DNA of 64,000 nucleotides from Paragemmobacter ruber (GTDB taxonomy: Bacteria > Pseudomonadota > Alphaproteobacteria > Rhodobacterales > Rhodobacteraceae). The stretch spans positions 62,001 to 126,000 of the forward strand of contig NZ_JAAATW010000002.1 of assembly GCF_009908315.1 (NCBI RefSeq), read 5' to 3'. Below are positions 7,684 to 14,883 of this stretch, one piece after another. The notes under the pieces are model-generated. The model saw only the letters and a list, made by a program, of their open reading frames with translations. It searched no databases and was not told the DNA's origin. The number at the start of each line of letters is the position of its first letter. Position 1 is the first letter of the stretch. The position numbers were made by a program, and so were the translations under genes.

Positions 7684-10502
7684 GTGCGGCCCTGACCTGC
7701 CTCGACGATCAGCGGCACCTTGAAATGGACGGCCGGGTGGGCGGCGGCCTCCATCACCTCTTTCGCGCGGGCGGCGAGGGTGGGGGCGGCGTCTTCGTCC
7801 ACCTCGAAGAGCAGTTCGTCATGGACCTGAAGGAGCATCCGCGCGGGCAGGTCTGCGATGGCGGCGGGCATGCGTATCATGGCGCGGCGGATCACGTCGG
7901 CGGCGGTGCCCTGGATGGGGGCGTTGATGGCGGCGCGTTTGGCGAAGCCTGCGGTCGGCCCCTTGGCATTGATTTCGGGGGTGTGGATCTTGCGGCCGAA
8001 GAGCGTGGTGACGAAGCCGCGCGCCTGCGCGTCCTTCACCGTTGCGTCCATATAGCCCTTGATGCCGGGGAAGCGCTGGAAATAGCGGTCGATGAAACCC
8101 TGCGCCTCGGCCCTTGGGATGCGCAGGTTGCGGGCGAGGCCGAAGCCAGAGATGCCGTAGATCACGCCGAAATTGATCGCCTTGGCCTGACGGCGGATGT
8201 CGGAGGTCATCTGATCGAGGGGGACGTTGAACATCTCGGACGCCGTCAGGGCGTGGATGTCGAGCCCGTCGCGGAAGGCCTTTTGCAGTTCGGGTATGTC
8301 GGCGATGTGGGCGAGGATGCGCAACTCGATCTGGCTGTAGTCGAGCGAGACGAGGAGGCGGCCCTTGGGGGCGACGAAGGCCTCGCGGATGCGGCGGCCT
8401 TCTTCGGTGCGGACGGGGATGTTCTGGAGGTTGGGGTCGGTGGATGAGAGGCGGCCCGTCACCGCGCCGGTGATGGAATAGGAGGTGTGGACGCGGCCCG
8501 TTTCCGGGTGGATGTGGTCTTGCAGCGCGTCGGTATAGGTGGATTTCAGTTTCGCGATCTGCCGCCAGTCGAGGACGAGCGCGGCTAGGCGAGCGGCCTG
8601 CGGGTGGGTGTCTTCCAGCGTGGTGATGTCTTCGAGGATATCGGCGCCGGTGGCATAGGCCCCGGTCTTGCCCTTTTCGCCGCCGGGGACCTGCAGGCGG
8701 TCGAAGAGGATTTCGCCCAGTTGCTTGGGCGAGCCGACGTTGAAGGGTTCGCCCGCGATCTCCTGTATTTCCGCCTCGAGCCCCGCCATCTTTTGCGCGA
8801 AGGCGTTGGACATGCGGGAGAGTGTGTCGCGGTCCACCATGATGCCTGCCATTTCCATTTCCGCCAGCACGGGGACGAGGGGGCGTTCGAGCGTCTCATA
8901 GACGGTGGTGACCTGGCCGCGGTGGAGTTGCGGCTTGAAATGCTGCCAGAGGCGGAGGGTGACGTCGGCATCTTCGGCGGCGTATTTCACGGCATCGGGG
9001 ATGGCGACGCGGTCGAAGGTGATGGCGGATTTGCCCGTGCCGAGCAGGGATTTGATCGGGATGGGCGTGTGGCCCAGATGGGTTTCCGACAGCGTGTCCA
9101 TGCCATGCGCGTTCAGCCCGGCATGGAGGGCGGAGGACATGAGCATCGTGTCGTCGAAGGGGGTGATGCGGATGCCGTGGCGGGCGAAGATCTTCCAGTC
9201 GTATTTCATGTTCTGGCCGATCTTGAGGATGGCCGGGTCTTCGAGAACGGGTTTGAGGGCGGCAAGCACCTCGTCAACGGGCAGTTGGCCGGGGGCAAGT
9301 TGGGCGGAGCCGAACAGATCATCCGTGCCGGAGCGGTGGGTGAGGGGGATATAGGCCGCCTTTCCGGGCGTGACGGAGAGGGAGATGCCCACAAGTTCGG
9401 CGCGCATTTCATCGAGGCTGGTGGTTTCGGTGTCCACGGCCACGGTGCCGTGGTCGCGGATCGCGGTGATCCATGAATGCAGGGCGTCGGGAGTGGTGAT
9501 GGCCTCGTATCCCGCATGGTCGAAGGGGAGGCGATCGGGGGCGGTGGGTTCGGGGTGGTTGGGGTTGGTGCCTGCGCTTTCGGGCAGCGGGGTGGGGGGC
9601 GCGATCTTCAGGCTGTCGGCCACGCGGCGGGTGAGGGTGCGGAATTCCATCCGGGTGAGGAATTCCATGATCGCGTCGGGTTCGGGGGGGCGGACTTCGA
9701 GGTCGTCGAGCGTGACGTCGAGCGGCGTGTCGGCCTTGAGCTGCACCAGCTGTTTCGAGATGCGGATGAGGTCGGCATTGTCGATCAGCGCCTCGCGGCG
9801 TTTGGGTTGTTTGATTTCGCCCGCGCGTTCGAGGAGGGTTTCGAGGTCGCCATATTCCTGGATCAGCAGGGCGGCCGTCTTGATGCCGATGCCGGGCGCG
9901 CCGGGGACGTTGTCGACGGAATCGCCGGAGAGGGCCTGCACATCGACGACGCGAGAGGGCGGCACGCCGAATTTTTCGAACACCTCATCGGGGCCGATGG
10001 CGCGGGTTTTCATCGGGTCGAACATCATCACGCCGGGGCCGACAAGCTGCATCAGGTCCTTGTCGGAGGAGATGATGGTGACGTCACCGCCGGCTTCGGT
10101 CGCCTGCCGGGCAAGGGTGGCGATGATGTCGTCGGCCTCATACCCCTCTGTCTCGATGCAGGCGATGTTGAAGGCGCGGGTGGCGTCGCGCGTGAGGGGG
10201 AATTGCGGGCGCAGGTCTTCGGGCAGTTCGGGGCGGTTGGCCTTGTAGAGCGGGTAGATCGTGTTGCGGAAGGTTTCCGAGGAATGGTCGAAGATGACGG
10301 CGACATGGGTGGGCGCGCCGTTGGGGGCATCGGGGCCCTTGTTGCCTTCGAGATAGCGGAAAAGGATGTTGCAAAAGCCCGAGACGGCGCCGATGGGCAG
10401 GCCATCGGATTTCCGCGTGAGCGGCGGCAGCGCGTGGTAGGCGCGGAAGATATAGGCCGATCCGTCGATCAGGTGCAGGTGGCAGCCTTTGCCGAAGCCC
10501 AT
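7665..10502 (-). CDS. polA: DNA polymerase I
   Basis: A 945-aa repair and Okazaki-fragment polymerase. Domain order is: FEN-like 5'-3' exonuclease (1 to ~290; LIDGSAYIFRAYHALPPL, then DVQALSGDSVDNVPGAPGIG); 3'-5' proofreading exonuclease with the metal-binding DTET at about 357-360 intact; then the polymerase domain with motif A SLDYSQIELR (~717), motif B RRQAKAINFGVIYG and motif C QVHDELLFEV (~891). The start at 10502 is chosen because GGAGG stands 6 nt upstream and the protein then begins with the conserved exonuclease strand; in-frame starts further upstream lack a ribosome site. It is followed by an overlapping YdeI-like gene. Confidence 0.97.
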   Translation of the reverse strand: MGFGKGCHLHLIDGSAYIFRAYHALPPLTRKSDGLPIGAVSGFCNILFRYLEGNKGPDAPNGAPTHVAVIFDHSSETFRNTIYPLYKANRPELPEDLRPQFPLTRDATRAFNIACIETEGYEADDIIATLARQATEAGGDVTIISSDKDLMQLVGPGVMMFDPMKTRAIGPDEVFEKFGVPPSRVVDVQALSGDSVDNVPGAPGIGIKTAALLIQEYGDLETLLERAGEIKQPKRREALIDNADLIRISKQLVQLKADTPLDVTLDDLEVRPPEPDAIMEFLTRMEFRTLTRRVADSLKIAPPTPLPESAGTNPNHPEPTAPDRLPFDHAGYEAITTPDALHSWITAIRDHGTVAVDTETTSLDEMRAELVGISLSVTPGKAAYIPLTHRSGTDDLFGSAQLAPGQLPVDEVLAALKPVLEDPAILKIGQNMKYDWKIFARHGIRITPFDDTMLMSSALHAGLNAHGMDTLSETHLGHTPIPIKSLLGTGKSAITFDRVAIPDAVKYAAEDADVTLRLWQHFKPQLHRGQVTTVYETLERPLVPVLAEMEMAGIMVDRDTLSRMSNAFAQKMAGLEAEIQEIAGEPFNVGSPKQLGEILFDRLQVPGGEKGKTGAYATGADILEDITTLEDTHPQAARLAALVLDWRQIAKLKSTYTDALQDHIHPETGRVHTSYSITGAVTGRLSSTDPNLQNIPVRTEEGRRIREAFVAPKGRLLVSLDYSQIELRILAHIADIPELQKAFRDGLDIHALTASEMFNVPLDQMTSDIRRQAKAINFGVIYGISGFGLARNLRIPRAEAQGFIDRYFQRFPGIKGYMDATVKDAQARGFVTTLFGRKIHTPEINAKGPTAGFAKRAAINAPIQGTAADVIRRAMIRMPAAIADLPARMLLQVHDELLFEVDEDAAPTLAARAKEVMEAAAHPAVHFKVPLIVEAGQGRTWAEAH

Positions 10503-10551
10503 GGTCATCCTCCGTCTTGGCGTTGGCGGTGGTATGGCATGATCGGACGCC

Positions 10552-10977
10552 TCAGGCCAGAGCGAGGGGGAGGGCACGCGCCGCGCCGAGGCGGCGGCTC
10601 AGGGCTGCCATGGTCGGCGTGATGGACAGGGTGGCGCGTCCCTCGGCCTCGGCCAGCAGGCGCGCGGCGCCGACAAGGCGGCGACCGAGCCCCCGGTTGC
10701 GATGCGCGGGCGCCACGAACAGATCGGTGATCTCATAGCCCGAGGCCCAGCTGATGGGGTCGCGCGTCAGGCGCATCAGCACATATCCCATCGTATTGTT
10801 CCCCCCGCGGGCGACAAGCACCCGGGTGCCCGGCAGGATGAAGGCATCGCGGTGCAGCGTCGCCGCATCGCGCGGCATCTCATCGCGATGCGCGGCCAAC
10901 TGCAGCGCCATGCCATGCAGCGCGGGCAGGTCATCGGGCGTGGCGAGGCGGATTTCGGGGCGTTCGGACTGTGTCAT
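10552..10977 (-). CDS. GNAT-family N-acetyltransferase
   Basis: A 141-aa single-domain acetyltransferase. IRLATPDDLPALHGMALQLAAHRDEM forms the N-terminal strand and helix. YEITDLFVAPAHRNRGLGRRLVGAARLLAE contains the acetyl-CoA pyrophosphate loop R-x-x-G-x-G/R. The substrate cannot be told. It lies 49 bp upstream of polA on the same strand and may share its transcript. Confidence 0.88.
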   Translation of the reverse strand: MTQSERPEIRLATPDDLPALHGMALQLAAHRDEMPRDAATLHRDAFILPGTRVLVARGGNNTMGYVLMRLTRDPISWASGYEITDLFVAPAHRNRGLGRRLVGAARLLAEAEGRATLSITPTMAALSRRLGAARALPLALA

Positions 10978-11291
10978 CTTTCTCTCCCGCCGCCGCTGCG
11001 AGGGAGAGTGACCGAACCGCCCGCAGGGGCGGCCATCAGGTCAGGGGTGTGTGTGAAACGCTGACCGGCCGCCTATGATGCGTCGGTAAAGTAATAGCTC
11101 ACGAGGGCGATACGGTTCAGCATGTGACACAGGCTGATCTGTCGTCCGGCACGCGTCAAGCGCGATCTGCACAGACCCGGAAATTTTTCGGCGAAAAATT
11201 TCCGGGGGCCGCCCACCAAGAATTTTCATTGAAAATTCTTGGTGGGCGGCTGGCAAAGAATTTTCAGTGAAAAATCTTTGCGCCGGGGCGG
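10978..11291. other. Intergenic region upstream of the GNAT gene
   Basis: This is 314 bp without a gene. Near the GNAT start is an imperfect CT/AG hairpin (CTCTCCC 10982-10988 with GGGAGAG 11002-11008). The middle is ordinary sequence that probably carries the GNAT/polA promoter. The right third (11176-11280) is filled by three AT-rich palindromes, listed separately. Confidence 0.6.
11176..11280. repeat. Cluster of three AT-rich palindromes
   Basis: Three inverted repeats lie end to end. (1) 15-nt arms at 11176-11190 and 11192-11206, core AAATTTTTCG. (2) Perfect 21-nt arms at 11208-11228 and 11230-11250, core CCAAGAATTTTCA. (3) 13-nt arms with one mismatch at 11254-11266 and 11268-11280, core AAGAATTTTCA. 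They follow the stop of the leftward CHCC zinc-finger gene. There is no classic U-tract, but they would form stable RNA hairpins. Confidence 0.8.
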
Positions 11292-11477
11292 TCAGTGATC
11301 GTCGTGGGCGTGGTCGCGGTCGATGACGAAGCGCTTGTCGCAATAGCCGCATTCCACCCAGCCCGTGTTGCGCGGGATGGTCAGCCAGACGCGCGGATGG
11401 CCGAGCGCGCCTTCGCCCCCGTCGCAGGCCACTTTCCAGTGGGTGACGACTTCGGTTTCGGGGGCGTCGATGGGCAT
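11292..11477 (-). CDS. CHCC-type zinc-finger protein (NDUFS6-like)
   Basis: A 61-aa protein built around a Cys-His-Cys-Cys zinc site: VACDGG, then GHPRVWL, then [12 protein letters not shown]. This is the zf-CHCC domain shared with mitochondrial complex I subunit NDUFS6 and common as a small stand-alone protein in alphaproteobacteria. A structural zinc and a link to respiratory complex I are expected from the family; no nuo genes are nearby. The start at 11477 is preferred: a purine-rich AAAGGAAAGG lies about 8 nt upstream, and sequence before it is not protein-like. A run of AT-rich palindromes follows the stop. Confidence 0.88.
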   Translation of the reverse strand: MPIDAPETEVVTHWKVACDGGEGALGHPRVWLTIPRNTGWVECGYCDKRFVIDRDHAHDDH

Positions 11478-11558
11478 GGGCGCAGCCTTTCCTTTGCTTG
11501 GCCGTCTTTTATCCGTCTGAACCGGGCCTGCACAAGAGGGCGTCCGCACGGGCGCCCA

Positions 11559-12335
11559 TCACGCCCCGATCAGGCGATTGCGTGCCTTGAGCGCCGCCAG
11601 CCACATCAGGCCATGCACCGTGGCGCGCGCAGGCAGGTATTCGGCCGAGACGAAGCCCGCATAGTCGGCCTGATCCAGTTCGGCGCAGAGCCCTGTCAGA
11701 TCGAACCCCCCGCCGCCCGGTTCGTTGCGGCCGGGGAAGCCTGCGATCTGGACATGGTTCACGCGGCCCTTGTGGCGGGCCCAGACGGCATCGGCATCGC
11801 CGTGGATCCGCGCGGCGTGCCACAGGTCGAACTGGATGCCCAGATTTGGCAGGGCGAGATCGTCGATGATGCGGGCGGCCTGATCGAAATCGTTCAGAAA
11901 GTAGCCCGGCATGTCATCGGGGTTCAGCGGTTCGATCGTCAGCGCGATATCGGGCACTTGTTCGGCGGCCCATGTCAGGTTGTCGCGATAGGTCGCCTCG
12001 GCCTGTTCGCCGCGCGCGACCCCGGCCATCACATGGATGCGGCATGCGCCGAGTTGTCCTGCCACATCGGCCGCGCGCAGAAAGCTGGCGCGGAAGGCCT
12101 CTTCCTGCCCCGGCACGGCGGCATGGCCGCGGTCGCCCGACGCCCAATCCCCCGGATGGGTGTTGATCAGCGCCACCGGCATGCCGGCCAGCGCCGCCTG
12201 CCAGTCGCGGGGCGCATGGTCATAGGGGAACAGCACCTCTACCCCGTCAAATCCGGCCTCGCGCGCCAGATCGGGGCGCGCCAGCATGGGCACTTCGGTG
12301 AAGAGCATCGTCACATTCGCGGCGAAACGGGGCAT
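11559..12335 (-). CDS. hyi: Hydroxypyruvate isomerase-family TIM-barrel protein
   Basis: A 258-aa xylose-isomerase-like TIM barrel. It begins MPRFAANVTMLFTEVPMLAR, followed by GFDGVEVLFPYD. Metal and substrate ligands match the Hyi pattern: IEPLN (Glu), FDLWHA (Asp/His), HVQIAG (His) and VSAEYLP (Glu). It interconverts hydroxypyruvate and tartronate semialdehyde in glyoxylate metabolism, which fits the glycolate oxidase operon about 8 kb away that produces glyoxylate. It directly abuts the stop of the DUF1285 gene (TGAATG), so the two are cotranscribed. The exact substrate is inferred. Confidence 0.88.
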   Translation of the reverse strand: MPRFAANVTMLFTEVPMLARPDLAREAGFDGVEVLFPYDHAPRDWQAALAGMPVALINTHPGDWASGDRGHAAVPGQEEAFRASFLRAADVAGQLGACRIHVMAGVARGEQAEATYRDNLTWAAEQVPDIALTIEPLNPDDMPGYFLNDFDQAARIIDDLALPNLGIQFDLWHAARIHGDADAVWARHKGRVNHVQIAGFPGRNEPGGGGFDLTGLCAELDQADYAGFVSAEYLPARATVHGLMWLAALKARNRLIGA

Positions 12336-12935
12336 TCAGGGGAGGTCTTCCGAGGGAATCATCGGGAAGAACCTGCCCGATGACCACAGACCAAACCAGT
12401 CTTTTCCCGCGATCCGTTCATGAACGCACAAATCAACCAGCCGGTAGAAGGATTTGCGGTCGATCAGCGCCTCGAGCCCGGCCCGGACGTGGATGTAGGG
12501 CGCGGGTTCGCCGGTGGCGGGATCGCGTTCCACCCGCAGGGCGTGATCGGCGTCGAGTGGCACCGTGTCGCCCACATGGGTGGTGAAGGTCAGGGTCTGC
12601 GCCGCGCCCGCGCCTGCGGCATCGAAATCCACCGCCACGAAGGGCGCATCATCGACGGTGATGCCCACTTTTTCCACGGGGGTGACGAGGAAGAAGCGAT
12701 CTCCCTCGCGTTTCAGGATCCCGGAGAAGAGTTTCACCAGACCTGCGCGCCCGATCGGGCTGCCCTGATAGAACCATGTTCCGTCCCGGGCGATGCGCAT
12801 GTCGATATCGCCGCAGAACGGCGGGTTCCAGAGATGGACCGGGGGCAGGCCCCGGCCCGATACGGCCTGTGCCGAGGCAGCGAGGCCTTCGGCGGAGGGT
12901 TTCACGATCATTTGTCCGCTTGTTGTTTTTGCCAT
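12336..12935 (-). CDS. DUF1285 domain-containing protein
   Basis: A 199-aa soluble protein. It is recognised by the LPPVHLWNPPFCGDIDMRIARDGTWFYQGSPIGR start, LVKLFSGILKREGDRFFLVTPVEKVGI, and the VDDAPFVAVDFDAAG region. Such proteins are widespread in alpha- and gammaproteobacteria and have solved structures but no assigned reaction that I know of. It is divergent from moxR with 59 bp between the starts, so the promoters must be closely spaced. It is the first gene of a two-gene unit with hyi. Confidence 0.85.
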   Translation of the reverse strand: MAKTTSGQMIVKPSAEGLAASAQAVSGRGLPPVHLWNPPFCGDIDMRIARDGTWFYQGSPIGRAGLVKLFSGILKREGDRFFLVTPVEKVGITVDDAPFVAVDFDAAGAGAAQTLTFTTHVGDTVPLDADHALRVERDPATGEPAPYIHVRAGLEALIDRKSFYRLVDLCVHERIAGKDWFGLWSSGRFFPMIPSEDLP

Positions 12936-12994
12936 TTGTGCCGGACGGGATAGTTCGGTCTAATGCAGCATATAACCGTGCGAGGAGCAAAGTC

Positions 12995-13999
12995 ATGGCG
13001 GAAGCAACCGAACTTGTCGCGCGGATCGAAAGCTTGGGCGAGCAGCTTTCGGCGGCCAAGGCATCCATCAACCGCCGCTTCATCGGGCAGGAGAAGGTGG
13101 TCGATCTGGTGCTGGCCGCGATGCTGTGCGGCGGTCATGCGTTGCTTGTGGGTCTGCCGGGGCTGGGCAAGACGCGGCTGGTGGATACGCTGTCCACGGT
13201 GATGGGGCTGAAGGGCAGCCGCATCCAGTTCACGCCGGACCTCATGCCTGCGGATATCCTCGGCTCCGAGGTGCTGGAGACGGCGGCGGATGGCAGCCGG
13301 GCCTTCCGTTTTCTGGAAGGGCCGATCTTCTGCCAGCTCTTGATGGCGGATGAGATCAACCGCGCCTCGCCGCGGACGCAATCGGCGCTTTTGCAGGCCA
13401 TGCAGGAGCGTGAGGTGACGATCGCAGGCCAGCATCGCCCGCTGGGGCGGCCGTTCCATGTGCTGGCCACGCAGAACCCGATCGAACAGGAAGGCACCTA
13501 TCCCCTGCCCGAGGCGCAGTTGGACCGATTCCTCGTGCAGGTGGATGTGGAATACCCGACCCGCGCCACGGAGCGGGACATCCTGATCGCCACGACCGGG
13601 GCCGAAGAGGCCGAGGTGCATCAGGTGTTCACCGCCGAAGATCTGATTGCGGCGCAACAGGTGCTGCGGCGGATGCCGGTGGGCGATCAGGTGGTGGAGG
13701 CGATCCTTGATCTGGTGCGCTCTTGCCGCCCGGGCGAACCGGAGGGGCGCGATCTGGCCGATTCCCTGAGCTGGGGGCCGGGGCCGCGGGCGGCGCAGGC
13801 CCTGATGCTGACGGTGCGGGCGCGGGCGCTGCTCGATGGGCGGCTGGCGCCTGCGGTGGCGGATGTGGCCGCATTGGCGCGGCCGGTGCTGACGCATCGG
13901 ATGGCGCTTTCCTTTGCCGCCCGGGCGCGGGGCGAAAGCCTTGCCGGGATCATCGACCGCACCGCCAGCCGCACGCTGGGGCTTGAGGCGGCGGCGTGA
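12995..13999 (+). CDS. MoxR-family AAA+ ATPase
   Basis: A 334-aa AAA+ chaperone-like ATPase. RRFIGQEKVVDLVLAAMLCGGHALLVGLPGLGKT ends in Walker A at about 53-60. Walker B is LLMADE (115-120), and NRASPRTQSALLQAMQEREVTIAG and VLATQNPIEQEGTYPLPEAQLDRF (sensor region) are classic MoxR sequence. The start at 12995 follows a GAGGAG ribosome site; the longer frame upstream runs into the divergent DUF1285 gene. It heads a four-gene coupled operon with DUF58, BatA/DUF4159 and membrane proteins, the usual setting where MoxR helps mature or remodel VWA/envelope partners. Confidence 0.93.
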   Translation: MAEATELVARIESLGEQLSAAKASINRRFIGQEKVVDLVLAAMLCGGHALLVGLPGLGKTRLVDTLSTVMGLKGSRIQFTPDLMPADILGSEVLETAADGSRAFRFLEGPIFCQLLMADEINRASPRTQSALLQAMQEREVTIAGQHRPLGRPFHVLATQNPIEQEGTYPLPEAQLDRFLVQVDVEYPTRATERDILIATTGAEEAEVHQVFTAEDLIAAQQVLRRMPVGDQVVEAILDLVRSCRPGEPEGRDLADSLSWGPGPRAAQALMLTVRARALLDGRLAPAVADVAALARPVLTHRMALSFAARARGESLAGIIDRTASRTLGLEAAA

Positions 14000-14883
14000 C
14001 GGAGGCTGCGCCCTTTTCGACCGGCGATCTGCGCCAGCGGGCCGAAACGCTGGGCCAATCCCTGCCTCCCTTGCTGGCCGAGGCGGAGTTGCTGGCGTCC
14101 ACCATCATGCTGGGCGAACACGGGCGCCGGCGGGCGGGACAGGGGGATGAGTTCTGGCAGTACCGCCCCACCCATGCGGGCGACAGCGCGCGGATGATCG
14201 ACTGGCGGCGATCGGCGCGGTCTGACGCGACCTTTGTGCGCGAGCGGGAATGGCAGGCGGCGCAATCGGTGACGCTCTGGGTGGATCCGGCCAAATCCAT
14301 GGCCTTCGCGGGTGCGAAGGGGCGGGTGACCAAGGGCGATCGGGCGCGGCTTCTGGCCATGGCGCTGGCTGTGCTTTTGCTGCGCGGGGGCGAACGGGTG
14401 GGGCTGGCGGGCGGCGGCGTGCCGCCGCGGCCCGGGCGCGGGCAGCTTCTGCGGCTGTTGCAGGCGCTGGAGGGCGATGCGACCGCGGATTACGGAACGC
14501 CCGAGGCGGGGGGGATCGCGAGCCATGGGCGGGCGGTGTTCCTGTCGGATTTCATGGGCGACCTGACCGGGGTGGAGGCGGCGCTGGGCCGCGCGTCGGA
14601 CCGGGGCGCGCGCGGGGTGCTGTTGCAGGTGCTGGACCCGGCAGAGGAAGAGTTTCCCTTCGACGGGCGTACGATATTCGAAAGCATGGGTGGCACCCTG
14701 CGGCATGAGACGCTGCGGGCGGGCGATCTGCGGGCGCGCTATCTGGCCCGGCTGGCCGAACGGAAGGACCGTCTGGCCGCGCTGGCCCGGGCGGTGGGGT
14801 GGCATTACCACTGTCACCACACCGGCGATGCTGCGCAACCGGCGCTGTTGTGGCTGTATCGTGCGCTGGAAGGGGGCCGCTGA
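13996..14883 (+). CDS. DUF58 domain-containing protein (MoxR partner)
   Basis: A 295-aa protein starting at GTG, overlapping the moxR stop by 4 bp (GTGA). The DUF58 signature is GDEFWQYRPTHAGDSARMIDWRRSARSDATFVREREWQAAQSVTLWVDPAKSM, which leads into a VWA-like fold (the DPAKSM strand resembles DxSxS). No membrane helix is evident. DUF58 proteins accompany MoxR ATPases and BatA-like proteins in bacteria; the role is inferred to be a MoxR substrate or adaptor at the membrane. Confidence 0.88.
   Translation: MTEAAPFSTGDLRQRAETLGQSLPPLLAEAELLASTIMLGEHGRRRAGQGDEFWQYRPTHAGDSARMIDWRRSARSDATFVREREWQAAQSVTLWVDPAKSMAFAGAKGRVTKGDRARLLAMALAVLLLRGGERVGLAGGGVPPRPGRGQLLRLLQALEGDATADYGTPEAGGIASHGRAVFLSDFMGDLTGVEAALGRASDRGARGVLLQVLDPAEEEFPFDGRTIFESMGGTLRHETLRAGDLRARYLARLAERKDRLAALARAVGWHYHCHHTGDAAQPALLWLYRALEGGR

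Noticed and set aside
10982-11008. CTCTCCC/GGGAGAG hairpin just upstream of the GNAT gene as a riboswitch
   Set aside because: Only a single weak stem; no conserved riboswitch elements visible.
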